From contig CM046307.1 of the NCBI GenBank assembly GCA_025267735.1, positions 50,635,395-50,699,394 of the forward strand: a stretch of 64,000 nucleotides of DNA, read 5' to 3'. Source of the DNA: Mactra quadrangularis (lineage: Eukaryota; Mollusca; Bivalvia; Venerida; Mactridae). Under the pieces are notes generated by a model that saw only the letters and a program-made list of their open reading frames with translations, had not been told where the DNA came from and searched no databases. How positions within the stretch are numbered: position 1 is the first letter of the stretch; every line of letters begins with the position of its first letter. Position numbers and translations under genes: made by a program. Of this stretch, positions 50,651 to 63,264 are shown piece after piece.

Positions 50651-52405
50651 AGTAATTGTATGCTAATTTGCGGAACTTAATATTTCTTCACAGATTCAGA
50701 GACATAAGTATCTATGTATCTGACAGGATTAATAAATCTTGAATAATGAAAACTATATTTAATAAGATGGGACTTTTAAATTTTATAACATATTTTCAGA
50801 AAGTCCATGGCATTGTGTTTAAGAAATAACATACAGCTGTCTATATTTCTGTTGAATAAAACATAGGTTCGAGTTTTAAAGTCCCAAAATTAAATATCGA
50901 ATGTTTTATCACGAGTTATTTCAAAACAATTGGCTGTCAATGGGTTCAGTACTATTATTGTTTTACCTTCATTAATTATAGTACATGTACATAAAAGAGT
51001 AGCAAACATATCCGGAACAGCAACAGCTAATAAAATATACGTTCTGTTCTGTTCTCTTCAGTAAAACCATAGACCTACATGTACCACACAACCAAAAACA
51101 AAGAGATTGTTTTAGGGACGCCACAAACATATAACGATTCTAAGAACCTATATGGGGTTTCCGCCTTGCAACAGACCATGGGGAAATGGATGCCAAAATA
51201 TGTTTGTTTCTGTGTAAACGGCTCGAACTTTCAACCTTAATACCTTCTTATTGAAGATAAAACAATAATAGTAGGCCTACTGAACCTACATTCTCGTACC
51301 CAGAGTCTAAACCACTGAGTACGAGAATGTTAACCTATTGACTGAATGACTAAGCACTTTTGGAACCGAACAAAGCTCCATTCTATAAATAGAAGGTGAA
51401 GATATCAGACCGTTTGTGTACAGAATGAATAAAGCTCAGAATTTTACAGGTTTCTGTGTACTTGCATTAGAATGTTCTAGTTTGGACTTAGAAAATCGTT
51501 CGGAATTCTGATTCGCATTTATACCGTATTCGGTTTTAAAAGACAGAACATTTTGAACACCTGGATGTCTGGTTCTTAATTTTTATTAATTATCATATCA
51601 GGGATGCTGTGAAATATCATAGCGTTGATGTATAGCATTTAAGGGTATCGTTTTGGGCTACCCAATTGTATAATCAAAATTTCCAGGCGTAGTGTAACAT
51701 TGAATATGTATAAGGCCACAACAAGTTGATCATATATTCTATGGTTCTAGGCACCTTAATTTTGAAGTTTAAAAAAACAACATATTTCTATTTCCTCGCT
51801 CGCTCATAAAAATTTAGTCAAACTGCTATATAAAGTTACTGAATTAAGACTTTTTTCTTCGCTCACTCGCCCCATTTTTCCTGAAAAATCCGTAGAACTC
51901 ATGATCAAATTAACTTGTTGTGGCCTAATTAACAGTAGTGTAACTTAAATTATGATTAACAATAATAATTTGCATAAACATAATCTAACTCTTCGCATAG
52001 ATTTTTGTGAATAATGCTATAAACATACAAAGGTCCCATCTTATTAAATCGTCGCCTCGCTCTAACAATGCTCTAACAACCAAATTTTTATTTTTGGGAA
52101 ATCGACTTCAAAAGTTCAAAGGGTCATATCTTCATTGTTTCAATCTTTATAGACACCATACTTGGCAAGCACATTAACAGTGTATAGAGTCAAGAAACTT
52201 TTTAAGAAGATGGAGCAAGGTCATACTAATCGTTTGGGATGTTTATCTCATTTTTTTCAAAAATGGAGATAGGACATTGTTAGATTGAGGCGACGAAATA
52301 TTTTTTATGCAAGATTCATTATTCTGTAAGATACATAGATACCTATGTATCTGATTCTGCGAAGACATACCAAGTTCGAGGATTTAGCATACAATTAAAT
52401 GATTA
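50651..52405. repeat. Inverted pair of a short repeat (arms about 75-82 bp)
   Basis: 50651-50725 (ATTGTATGCTAATTTGCGG ... TAAGTATCTATGTATCTGAC) is matched in reverse complement by about 52324-52405. The arms are 1.6 kb apart and the sequence between them is not symmetric, so this is probably two copies of one small element in opposite orientation. Confidence 0.65.
50990..51275 (+). pseudogene. Diverged duplicate of the 50.3-50.65 kb segment
   Basis: Shares long blocks with 50380-50650: AGCAAACATATCCGGAACAG, GGGACGCCACAA, GGGGTTTCCGCCTTG, ACAGACCATGG and TGTTTGTTTCTGTG. It has indels that break the frame. The preceding motif GACCGTTTGTGTACA of copy 1 reappears after copy 2, at about 51407. 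Confidence 0.6.
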
Positions 52406-53742
52406 CGCAAAAAACATATTTAATTCATCAATAAACATGTATCTGCAGCATAAAACAAGTGAGTAATGTCTACATTCTTACATATGGGTCACATGTACGG
52501 AATAATTAAATTTGTTTCTTAAGAAATAATATTTTGAAACTGCACCACAATTTCGCGGACTTACGAGTTTCCCCCCGATAAACGGACACAATAACATGCC
52601 ATGCTCACGAAATAGATTTATACATGTTAACAGAAACATTTTGATACACGAAACCGTCAGTAAACATGATTAGTTTCACAAGCAAGCAATGAACACATTA
52701 TCAACTTGAATGGAATATGTTAGTGCTGTGGGAAGAAACCTAATTATAAGTTGCGCGGCTCGAACCTCGCTAATGGTTTTAATATGTTATCATAATTAAT
52801 TACATTATGAGTGTACAGTAATACGATGCAACAAGCACTGCTATATTTGGACCTTCAACAAACATGTTCGAGTGATTGGCTCGAGCTATGTCAGCGGGGT
52901 TTCGTACATTGACACCACATGGTAGATTTACATGCAAGTCTTAACATGACGATTAGAGGTTACTTGATACGCTTTTTTCCACATCCTTTTATAATATATC
53001 TTATGCATTTGTCATTATTTCTTGCCTTACTCTATTTATGTATCACCTTATTTTATGCCATTACTTCTCTTTTGAAATTATATCCTCCTTAGCGCACAGT
53101 CAGAAAACATTGTCACTTTGTTGACAGTTTAAAGTGTATATGCAAATGTAAAAAAGAATATGCAAGTATGTTAAGAGTCATTTTAAGAATGATAAGCGTT
53201 TACAGGGTTTGTTATCACGTGATCTTCAACAACATCTAAGAAGGCGTTTTCCAAACAAACGGTTGAATGGCATTTTAATGGTGTATATAAAATAACAACA
53301 CTATTTATTACACTTTTCTTTCCACGAAAACTCGGTTACTAGCATGGGTTTAGACTTTTTATTGGTACTTTCAGTCTCACAATACTCTAGTTGTCATTAG
53401 AAATTTTATTTAACTAGGTAGGCCTATACACTACATGGATCAAATAATAAGTTGCAAAGGGAAGTAACCGTTGCTAAAGGTTGGGCTTTAAACTATCCAG
53501 ACCGCATTGCAGATGAACAACAAATAGTCCCTTTATATTACCCTTAAACTCTGTTTTATTCACAACTATTACAAAGTCATTATTAAAAAAAATATTGATA
53601 AAATGTCACATTAACAGTGTAAATCGACAAGACCAATTAGAAATCAACGTATTTAAATAATTATCGATCTCTCATTAATAATATAATATTTTGTGACGTA
53701 ATCAATAAGAAACCAAAACAAGATTAGGGTAATAGGGAAATC

Positions 53743-56700
53743 ATGAGAGTTAAATATGATTCGGAGGACTCCAGTGCCTTCAAATGCTTCTTCTGCTGCC
53801 ATGTCAGAGTGGGAACAATACTTCTAGGACTATGGCATATGGTGAGTTGTCCGGCCACTTCATATTTCTGATAATGGCCATGTCACATTAAGGAAGTGGG
53901 TGGGTTAGTTTTGTCTCATAATCATAACAACGTCAAATGCATTGTGTCATCGTGACACATGACTGACCACAGGTGTCTGGCATAATTTAACTTTCTTATC
54001 AAAGAAGGGAAATTGTGTCTGGCACCTGTTATTTCGTCATTGGCTTACTTTATTTAAACAGTTAAAGTTAAACAATGAGTAAACAACCAGTAATTATCCT
54101 CAATTGGCACAAATAATTCGTAATTAACTAAATCTGCACCCCAGCCCTAGGCAGTGAATTGGATAGCAGTCTTGGAAAAGAGTTGTGTTTTTTACTTACA
54201 CCTTGACCCAGACTCCATAAAGAGGTGGCCTATAGCTGTATTTAATACCAATTTTTTACAACGGTTGGTACAGGTCATAGCTGAGTATATTTCCGAGAGT
54301 CTTCGAAATAGCATTGGTTAGGATGTCCTCACAGGGGGGGAGGGTCTGGCAGTTTTTAGCTCGACTTTTAGGAGGATAGTGGGGCTATCCCACTTAGCTG
54401 TGCATCGGCGTTGGCGTCAGCATCGGCGTAACACTTCTTGGTTAAGATTTTAGGTGCAACATTTTTGTATCTTTTATATCTTTGCAAGTACTGGAGGGAT
54501 TCACTTAAAACTTTATTTGTGTTTACGGGGTTATCATTGGAGTTCAAATACCAAGTTACATAACTCTAGGATGAATTTGGACTAATTTATGGCCCTTATA
54601 TACTTAGAAATTTCTTGGTTAAGTTTTTAGGTGCAACATTTTTTCTTTGCAACTACTAAAGGGATTCGCTTTAAACCTCACACATGTCTACGGGTTACCA
54701 TTGGAGTTCAAATACCAAGTTACATAACTCTTGGGTGAATTTGGACTGAATTATGGCCCTTTTATACTTCGAAAATATTTTGGTACAACATTTTATCTTT
54801 GCAACTACTGAAGGGATTTACTGGGGTACTTATTGACGTCAAATACCAAGTTGCATAACTCTAGCAAGAATTTTGACTGGATTATGGCCCTCTAATACTT
54901 AGAATTTTTTTGGTTAAATTTTTTGGTGCACATTATATTTTTGAACCTACTGAAGGGATTTACTTGAAACTTCACACATGTCAAGGGGGTTAGGAATGAA
55001 GGTCAAATACTAAGTTGCATAACTCCAGCATGAGTTTTGATTGGTTGTTGCTGTTGTTCACATGAAAACCCAGAATAGTCTTGTTCTTATGCCACTTATA
55101 AAACCACTTGAGGGAATATCTCCTGCTGGATTATTAAATAATCACAAAAGAAGGAGTTATACACTCTCATAAATTTTGGAAACTAAGTACCAATTTTTTT
55201 TCTAGTGCTGTTTGAACCCCGGACATATTGATCTGTAAACATGCATCCTACCACTGAAACACTGCTCTACTTCAAAAGTGTGTGTTTTACTATGAACTGC
55301 AACTGTCACCAGATTCTATGATTCCATAATGATGATTTTGTTCTACCTTCAGATGGTTCACATAATGGTGCTAGGTTTCCTAGTATCAACATCCTTACAC
55401 CCAGAGTTATTAAGAGATAGTATTCAACCTGGTAGTTCTATGGACAGCGATGGTATTATAGTATATGAGAATGAGGATGGTGGTAAAGATGGCCAGGAAG
55501 TTGTTATACAATACGATGTACCTAGTACAAATACTACAATGAATATGAGAAAAGGTAAAGTTTTGAAACTGATGTAAGGCACTTAAAGGCTACTTGTGTA
55601 CTTTTTCTGGTACACATTTGTGGGTTAACTTTGAAGAACTGCAACATCTCAGTGGTAGAGGGATGTGGGTTTGAACCTAAGGACAGTACTTAACAAGTTT
55701 AATAATTGAAGCGTGAGATAGTTAGCTGTTGCTTATTTTGTACGGGTGCATCCCTGGAAAAAAGCTTGGGTAAATTGTCTGCCTCAAATGAATGACCATT
55801 TCTTTTGATTTTATAAACTATATGTTTTTCTGGAGATTGGTCAGAAGTCAAGAATTTAACTCTTAATATTGATATGGCTCTTTGATAATTAATGGAAGAA
55901 ACCCTGATTTGGTTAAATTAAAACTTTATGAATGGATCTAACTGTCATTCTTTAATGATCAATTGTCTTGTTTTATATTGTAGACAGTGTTCGGGAGATA
56001 ATTCAGGGGAGGTAATTGTGATCGTAATATTATAGTCCTGTCGCTCGATAAAATACCAGAGCTTATTATTGACATAAATCAAGCATATCTTTAACCCTTA
56101 CCTGTATGTTGCACTGGAAGAGAAGATGTCGAAATAAATTTGTGGAACGTTTTGCAGTGTTTTTATCGTTTAATAGTAGTTTTAGACCGTTCAAGGTCTC
56201 TATAGAACAGACAGGCAATGAATATTCAACATGGCTCCATTTACTGCTTAAACTGTAATCTAATTAATTCGTAAATGAGCAGTGTTTATGTTTGAAACTA
56301 AATTGTAAGCTGTTCTAGAACAATTATATCAAATAGATAATTTAAAGTATTGTGTTTTGTTTCAGAAAATATGTGTCTTTTCTTTGCATTTGTGTTATGT
56401 AAGTTTATGGTTGCATTGATGTTGGTTTATGGAGCTGTCAGAGTAAGTGAATACCATTAACTTCATCGTTCTAAAAGTATTATGAATAAATGTGATAGGT
56501 TGATATACATGAAGCTCATAGATAGCAAAGTTATCTGGTATACCAGTAATGTTTTAACATAATAATTAATCTTTAAAATATCAGACTTATTTCTATTACA
56601 CATTAAAAGAGAAAAATGCTTGTAATTTGGAGTAAACTTGTACAGCTTGATTACTGCTATTTTGCATCGATATTTACAACTCATTTATCATCAATGTAAA

Positions 56701-59700
56701 CTGCTATATTTTAATTAAACTACTGCTTTTTTATCAATATTTACTGCTATTTGTCATCATTATTTACTGCTAATTATCACCAATATTTACTGCTATTTAT
56801 TATCAATATTTACTGCTATTCATCATCACTGTTTACTGCTATTTGTCATCAATATTTACTGCTATTTGTCATCAATATTTACTGCTATTTGTCGTCAATA
56901 TTTACAGCTATTTGTCATCAATATTTACTGCTATTTGTCATCAATATTTACTGCTATTTGTCGTCAATATTTACAGCTATTTATCATCAATATTTACTGC
57001 TATTTATCACCAATATTTACTGCTATTTATCATCAATATTTACAGCTATTTATCATCAATATTTACTGCTATTTGTCATCAATATTTACAGCTGGGTCAT
57101 TCCATCTCAAATCAACCAATTTTTGGAAATTTTCCCAGGTCACCCTCTCAGATCTGCTTGAAACTTTCAACATGTATTTGTACATCCAATTCATGGACAA
57201 AAATGAAATATTTAGTCAGTATCTTCAGTACTTTGGAAAAAAATGGCTTTTTAAGTAAAGGGGGGTAATTTTGCAATTTCTGAATTTCGTCCTGAGGCCA
57301 TGTTTAGACACTTATATCTCTTCAAGTATAATTTCTATACTTCTGAAAGTGAAATATATTATGAACTTTTACCTGTAGAGTACAAAAATGGTGCTTAATC
57401 AAGTGTAAAATTGTTACTTTTTTGTCTATAGACCTCCAAAAATCGAAAAATCTTAAATTTGTCATAAAATTTGCCAAATTCGAACATTATTTTTTTCAAA
57501 ACCATTACATATTTAGTGCTCAAATTAATTTTACATTTATTTACATCTTGTAAGATTATTTTAAAGCAAATTTAAATCAAAAATCTCCTTTTCAGAATTC
57601 ACAATCTGTGTTTAAATTAAGCAAGGTCTCAAAATTTAAGAAAATTGCCTATGTTTGAACACCAAAATGGCCATGTCAAGAGTTCTCAATCTTTTTCAAA
57701 TTTTGTACATAAATTCTACCACATGTAAAGATAAGTTAACCAAAAATTTGTTTTGTTAATGAGCTTCTCCGTGGAGTTTGACGTAATTTAAGAGGTATTG
57801 AATTTTCGGTTCTAGGGGGCTATTACGGTATATTTTGAAGTTGGTTATGTCCCGGGGTGTGACTGTATATGCTTGGTATAGACTTAAAAGTCCTCATATT
57901 ATGTATTGAAATAACATTTGAATATTAATTTGCATCATAAATCAGTAATATATCAATAATTCAACAAAAATTCAATTTTACTTCAACTTTAAAAAACTAT
58001 TTTGTTGGTTACCTCGGTGCTCAAGTCGTCATTGGTGACTGTATTTAACTGAATGTCTCAGGGCCCATATTCTTTTAGTAATGATAAGATGTTTGCAGGC
58101 AAAAACTTTTTGAGTAACATGTACATAGATATTTTTGTTATATTAAAGCTTCTTTCTAGAATAAAAATAGTTTCTTCTCGGAATCTTGGGTGCTAAAGAG
58201 GTATTGAAATATAAGTAACCATTGGGGTTATTACAGTATGGGCTTTAAATCATAATATCCCTCATGTTATGCATGGATTTAATATTTTATCATGTAATAA
58301 TATTACTTCTGCATTGAGTTGTAAGGCACTTTAACCATTCGGAACTCCTCGGCCATTCGCTACGAATAACCTCGGACATATTTAGACGCCATTTGGAATA
58401 ACCGGTGTTGAAGTAAACAAATACACTATCGTTAAGACGATGTCTGAAGTTTCGTTTTAAGTCCGTAAATTTGAAATTACACATTTCAATGATACCGATG
58501 AACAATATTTGGTTCAATTTAAAACTAATAAATATGTTTATACAAAGCTCTGTGTGTATACTACAAGAACTATTTTGTGTAACCGGTACGTGATTCGCCT
58601 CGCGTAGGTAGTAAAATCTCAAAAATCCAGTGAAGACCCCCCACGAATCCTTCCGAGATTATTCATTCATGAAAGGTCGAGGTGTTCCGAATGGCACTTT
58701 AACGTGATATAAATTTTCAGTTCTTGTAGATAATTTGAATATGTTTTGCACTGAAAGCAAAGTGCATTGACTAACATGATTCCAAATTTAATTAAGAAAT
58801 GATTTGTTAATTAGTGATACAAAGATTCTGGATCTTATGTAAATTTGATGTTTTCAAAAACATTTTTTTAGATAAATATATTCTTCACCATAAAATGCAC
58901 ATTCTCTTCACTGACACCTAATTCATTATGATAAAACTGCCAGAATCAACATCATATTAAAACCTTAATAAATACATGATTATATACTTTTAAGCTAAAT
59001 ACTTTTCAGTATTTTCTTTAGATCATAAATTACTTGATTTTATTAAAAAAAATAAAAAAATATTAAAAAAAGCCTCTGGTGATTCAGATATTGAAGTTTT
59101 ACTGCATTATACTTTTTTCTTGATCAAGACAAACTGAACCTTTTTTTTTATAAATACCAGTACTATTTCAGGCCTGCCATTGACCACATTTCCCCAAGCC
59201 TGAAATGTCCCTCTTTAACCTGTTAACTAATACACAAAGAAGACAACAGATGAAATCAAAACCCTGGTCCAGGGTCCAGGTCTGAAATATAGCAGGCCTG
59301 TATTTTAATTTAGACATTCATAATGTTTAAATCTGGTTCTTGGGAAAAATATATTTCAATCATTACCGTAAAATCTCTATAAGAGTGCTGTCAATCATGA
59401 AAGAAAAATATTTTTGCAAGTCTTACTGAACCAGTTTTGGTGGACACAATCTCCAGTGCAGGGCCGTACCATTCTAAACCCGTGGGTAAGTGGGGGTCCA
59501 GACTTTTTTTAGGGGGGGGGGTCCCAACTTTCGAACCACAACCACATTATACACATTTTGCAGAATTAAGTAACATATTAATAATAGTAAATACATAACC
59601 ATTAAATATATGTTAAGCACCGAGAAAATGCTTCATGCTACTTAAAAAACGCCATACAGTCAGAAAATACACTAATGGACTGGTACATTTTGGAAATTCC

Positions 59701-62700
59701 AGGAGGTCCGGACCCCCAGACCCCTCCCCCCCTAGATCCGCCTATGCCACCCTAACACTGTATGTAGAGAAACCTGCTTACAATGAAGTACAGTGGACAG
59801 TTTTCTTGACAAAGTTTTAAATTGGCTTTTAATAAAAGGGAATAATAGCTTCTCTCAACTTTTAATTTTCATGGTTATAAGATCAAGGCATGTCACAACC
59901 AAGAAATTAAAAATGTCCACTCTGAATTTATGTCTAGGGGTGCAAAAAAGTTGTCTTCACTGAACTTTTGAGCACATGAAAAGATATAGTTATCTGTTAT
60001 TGGGACACAAATTAACTCTAGGTATTACAGAGAGACATTGTTTACAGGGACATTTCAGATGCTATCAGGACTCTTAAGATAATGTCATTTGTGGGCTACA
60101 TGATAAAATGTCTTAGTGAGATTCCCTGTTCAGAACACTTGGTAAAAAGTGATAAAACTTGTATGTTTTTTGTTTGATCACAGATAAATAGTTTCACTGT
60201 ACCAACACAAAGGGAGATAACTATAACTTGTTACTAAGACATAAGGAGTGCATGTACAGAATATTATAACATTGGTTTTATGCTTCTTTCATGCATACTA
60301 AAAATCAATTTAAATTATCTTCATATAAAATTGTAGAACTTATTGAAAGTCATATAAATTTTTTAATTGTTGATTTTATTATTATTATTATTATTATATT
60401 ATGATGTTTAAATTATATCAAATGTTCAGTTGTAATATTGTGAAAAGTGAAGAGTTGTATGATTAAAATAAATTTTCAAATTTAATATAAAAAGATTAAT
60501 TAGTTAACTATGAATTGTATTTGCTAATAGAAACATCTACTAGCAGACTAAGGTAAAAGCGAAAAAGGTATTAAATTTCTACTACATGTACTTATATGCT
60601 TAAAGTTAATAACTAAAACTGTTTTAATTATAGAAAGAAGCTTCCATGTAAATAAAAAATAATATGCATTTAAACACCTCAACATTACTAAAAGAATATG
60701 GACCCTGAGATATTCAGTTTAATTCAGTCACCAATGATGACTTGAGCACCGCGGTAACCAACAAAATAAATGTTTAAAGTTAAAGTAAAATTTAATTTTT
60801 GTTGAATTATCGATATATGATGCAAATTAATATTCAAATGTTATTTCAATACATAATATGAGGACTTTTAAGTCTATACCAAGCATATACAGTCACACCC
60901 CGGGACATAACCAACTTCAAAATATACCGTAATAGCCCCCTAGAACCGAAAATTCAATACCTCTTAAATTACGTCAAACTCCACGGAGAAGCTCATTAAC
61001 AAAACAAATTTTTGATTAACTTATCTTTACATGTGGTAGAATTTATGTACAAAATTTGAAAAAGATTGAGAACTCTTGACATGGCCATTTTGGTGTTCAA
61101 ACATAGGCAATTTTCGTAAAATTTTGAGACCTTGCTTAATTTAAACACAGATTGTGAATTCTGAAAAGGAGATTTTTGATTCAAATTTGCTTTAAAATAA
61201 TCTTACAAGATGTAAATAAATGTAAAATTAATTTGAGCACTAAATATGTAATGGTTTTGAAAAAAATAATGTTCGAATTTGGCAAATTTTATGACAAATT
61301 TAAGATTTTTCGATTTTTGGAGGTCTATAGACAAAAAAGTAACAATTTAACACTTGATTAAGCACCATTTTTGTACTCTACAGGTAAAAGTTCATAATAT
61401 ATTTCACTTTCAGAAGTATAGAAACAATACTTGAAGAGATATAAGTGTCTAAACATGGCCTCAGGACGAAATTCAGAAATTGCAAAATTACCCCCCTTTA
61501 CTTAAAAAGCCATTTTTTTCCAAAGTACTGAAGATACTGACTAAATATTTCATTTTTGTCCATGAATTGGATGTACAAATACATGTTGAAAGTTTCAAGC
61601 AGATCTGAGAGGGTGACCTGGGAAGCATTGGTTGATTTGAGATGGAATGACCCAGCTATTTATCATCAATATTTACTGCTATTTATCATCAATATTTACT
61701 GCTATTTGTCATCAATATTTACAGCTATTTATCATCAATATTTACAGCTATTATCATCAATATTTACAGCTATTTATCATCAATATTTACTGCTATTTAT
61801 CATCAATATTTACAGCTATTTATCATCAATATTTACAGCTATTTATCATCAATATTTACAGCTATTATCATCAATATTTACAGCTATTTATCATCAATGT
61901 TTACAGCTATTATCATCAATATTTACAGCTATTTGTCATCAATATTTACAGCTATTTATCATCAATATTTACAGCTATTTATCATCAATATTTACAGCTA
62001 TTTATCATCAATATTTACTGCTATTCATCATCAATAATTACTGCTATAATTTCAGAATCGTCCTAGTTGTTTGATGCCATTCTTTTGTCTACAAGTATTT
62101 GTGTTCTGTATTACATGTTTGTCTGTTGTAAGCTACATGACTTATGCTCCTGACATCAAAGTCTGGGTTGTTCAACAAGGAATGGTTTGTATTTTCTCTT
62201 GTTACAGTTCTGCATTTTATAGAGTATATTTATTTAAGAATGATTATGGAAACTGACCCAAAAAAAAACCAGCAACTGATGTGTATGTGATATTAGTTAC
62301 ATTAAGTTTAATGAGACTTCTTCATGGATTTAAACAACTTTAAACTTTTAAATGTTGATCCTTATTTTTCTTGACTCATTCAGATACATGTTACTAACAT
62401 AGTTAGTTGATATTCAAAGTATGATGTGTGTTTTTTCAAACTGGTCATGTAATCAAAGTTATAAAAAACAAAGACAGCAACTGGTTGTTTTCTTTATCAT
62501 TGTTTTTCCCAGTCAAGTACACCCAAGGACTCTGGTACACCTTATTAAATTTAAAGTCAAATTTTGCCCAATATTTAATTGAAATGTTGCTGAAGGCATA
62601 TTGTGTATTGAACTAAGGCCCTAAGTTGCATGTGTTATCATTGTACCTGTATGTTACATATATACATGTATAATTTCAGGCTGATGTCCCAGCTATGGAT

Positions 62701-63229
62701 AGACTATTAGAGATGGATGAGAGATGGTTTATGTTATGGATTGTTATTTTGTTTGTTCTCAGTCTCTCAATTCAGGTAAGTTTATCTTGTGATTGCAATG
62801 TTCGAAACAAATTCCGGTAACTTTTAGGCAGTTATATACGACCTGTTTATTAAAAAATCACCACAAAAGTGCCATATATTGTTAATTTTTACACTAATAT
62901 CTTTCAAAATTCTGAAAAATGCAGTGTAATTATCCTTACCTTTGGAAATCAGCAAAAAATCACCCTAAAACAAATACCATCTATTTGTGAATTATTGTCA
63001 TTTTGCTCATCGTCTAAAGGCCAAATTTTGGCCCTGATTAAGGTCAAATAGTCACTAGTATCATTGCTTGCTCATGATGTTAAAACACTTGTACTGTGAT
63101 AATTATGTGTTTACCTATTTATTTCAGGCTTACCTTATCAATATGGTCTGGGCTTGTTACAAATATACCCAACTGACACTAAGCAAACGTAATGTTGTTA
63201 GAGAGTACACAACTGACCCTGATGGAGAG
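53743..63229 (+). CDS. LAPTM4-family lysosomal transmembrane protein (3' end outside window)
   Basis: Tetraspanning late-endosome/lysosome membrane protein of the LAPTM4/5 family. Exons: 53743-53841, 55353-55554, 56366-56442, 62056-62184, 62680-62775, 63128-63229; phases agree, 235 residues so far. Diagnostic features are the cytosolic KCFFCCHVRVGTILLGLWHM at the start of TM1 (residues 14-33), TM2 with ALMLVYGAV (about 103-125), TM3 with LMPFFCLQVFVF (about 132-156) and TM4 running into AYLINMVWACYKYTQ (about 185-216). The order matches my recollection of LAPTM4A. The luminal loop after TM1 is longer, with an acidic insert (ENEDGGKDGQE). The PY-motif C-terminus that binds NEDD4-type ligases in this family lies beyond the window. 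The gene is orthologous to vertebrate LAPTM4A or 4B; I cannot choose. Confidence 0.93.
54350..55060 (+). repeat. Dispersed repeat with about four degenerate tandem units
   Basis: Begins TAGCTCGACTTTTAGGAGGA and GCATCGGCGTTGGCGTCAGC. It then repeats a unit of roughly 130-175 bases with TTGGTTAAGATTTTAGGTGC, AAATACCAAGTTACATAACT and GACTAATTTATGGCCCTTA. Unit starts are near 54437, 54613, 54779 and 54911. It lies in LAPTM4 intron 1. Confidence 0.75.
55200..55275 (-). repeat. tRNA-like SINE head
   Basis: The minus strand reads AGTGTTTCAGTGGTAGGATG (box A) and CCGGGGTTCAAACAGC (box B) at tRNA-like spacing. It sits shortly before the second LAPTM4 exon. Non-functional by eye. Confidence 0.5.
56680..57093 (+). 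repeat. 23-bp minisatellite, left block
   Basis: About 17 copies of a 23-base unit, TATCATCAATATTTACTGC plus a 4-base variable part, with frequent TTTGTCATC and ACAGC variants. All three forward frames stay open only because the unit lacks stops. It is interrupted at 57094 by the element below and continues, same strand and register type, at 61654. Confidence 0.95.
58335..58694. mobile_element. 360-bp hAT-type MITE nested in the larger element
   Basis: The ends are inverted: CCATTCGGAACTCCTCGGCC on the left and GGTCGAGGTGTTCCGAATGG on the right. They are flanked by an exact 8-bp duplication CACTTTAA at 58327-58334 and 58695-58702. Eight-base duplications are typical of hAT elements. It has no transposase; the 110-codon antisense frame inside it is not recognisable. 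Confidence 0.85.
59455..59755. repeat. Dispersed repeat with G-rich and C-rich ends
   Basis: Starts GCAGGGCCGTACCATTC and GTGGGGGTCCAGAC and ends GGTCCGGACCCCCAGACC and CTAGATCCGCCTATGCC. This is an arrangement I associate with a common invertebrate repeat type. Boundaries are approximate. It lies inside the 4.56-kb element. Confidence 0.4.
61654..62045 (+). repeat. 23-bp minisatellite, right block
   Basis: Continuation of the array at 56680-57093 in the same orientation, here dominated by TTTATCATC and ACAGC variants and some shorter units. It runs to within about 10 bases of the AG acceptor of the LAPTM4 exon at 62056. Confidence 0.95.
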
Positions 63230-63264
63230 GTATGTTATCTTCTTGTATATTTTTTTTTTAATTT

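Larger units (their letters stand above)
57094..61653. mobile_element. 4.56-kb non-autonomous DNA element with TIRs of nearly 1 kb
   Basis: The ends are GGGTCATTCCATCTCAAATC and its reverse complement. The left arm (57094 to about 58084) and right arm (about 60681-61653) match almost throughout, including the 3' boundary block ATTCTTTTAGTAATG. AGCT lies on both sides (57090-57093 and 61654-61657) and would be a 4-bp target duplication. The interior has no ORF longer than about 110 codons and no transposase, so it is non-autonomous. It is inserted within a 23-bp minisatellite. Four-base duplications are known for Sola2 and Academ among others, but I cannot assign a superfamily. Confidence 0.88.

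Noticed and set aside
56751..57268. Three overlapping forward ORFs of 130-141 codons rich in SSIFTAICHQYLL
   Set aside because: They are translations of the 23-bp minisatellite in three frames; the unit has no stop codons, so length carries no meaning.
61556..62074. Forward ORFs of 139 and 172 codons
   Set aside because: Same minisatellite, right block, with some TIR sequence at the start.
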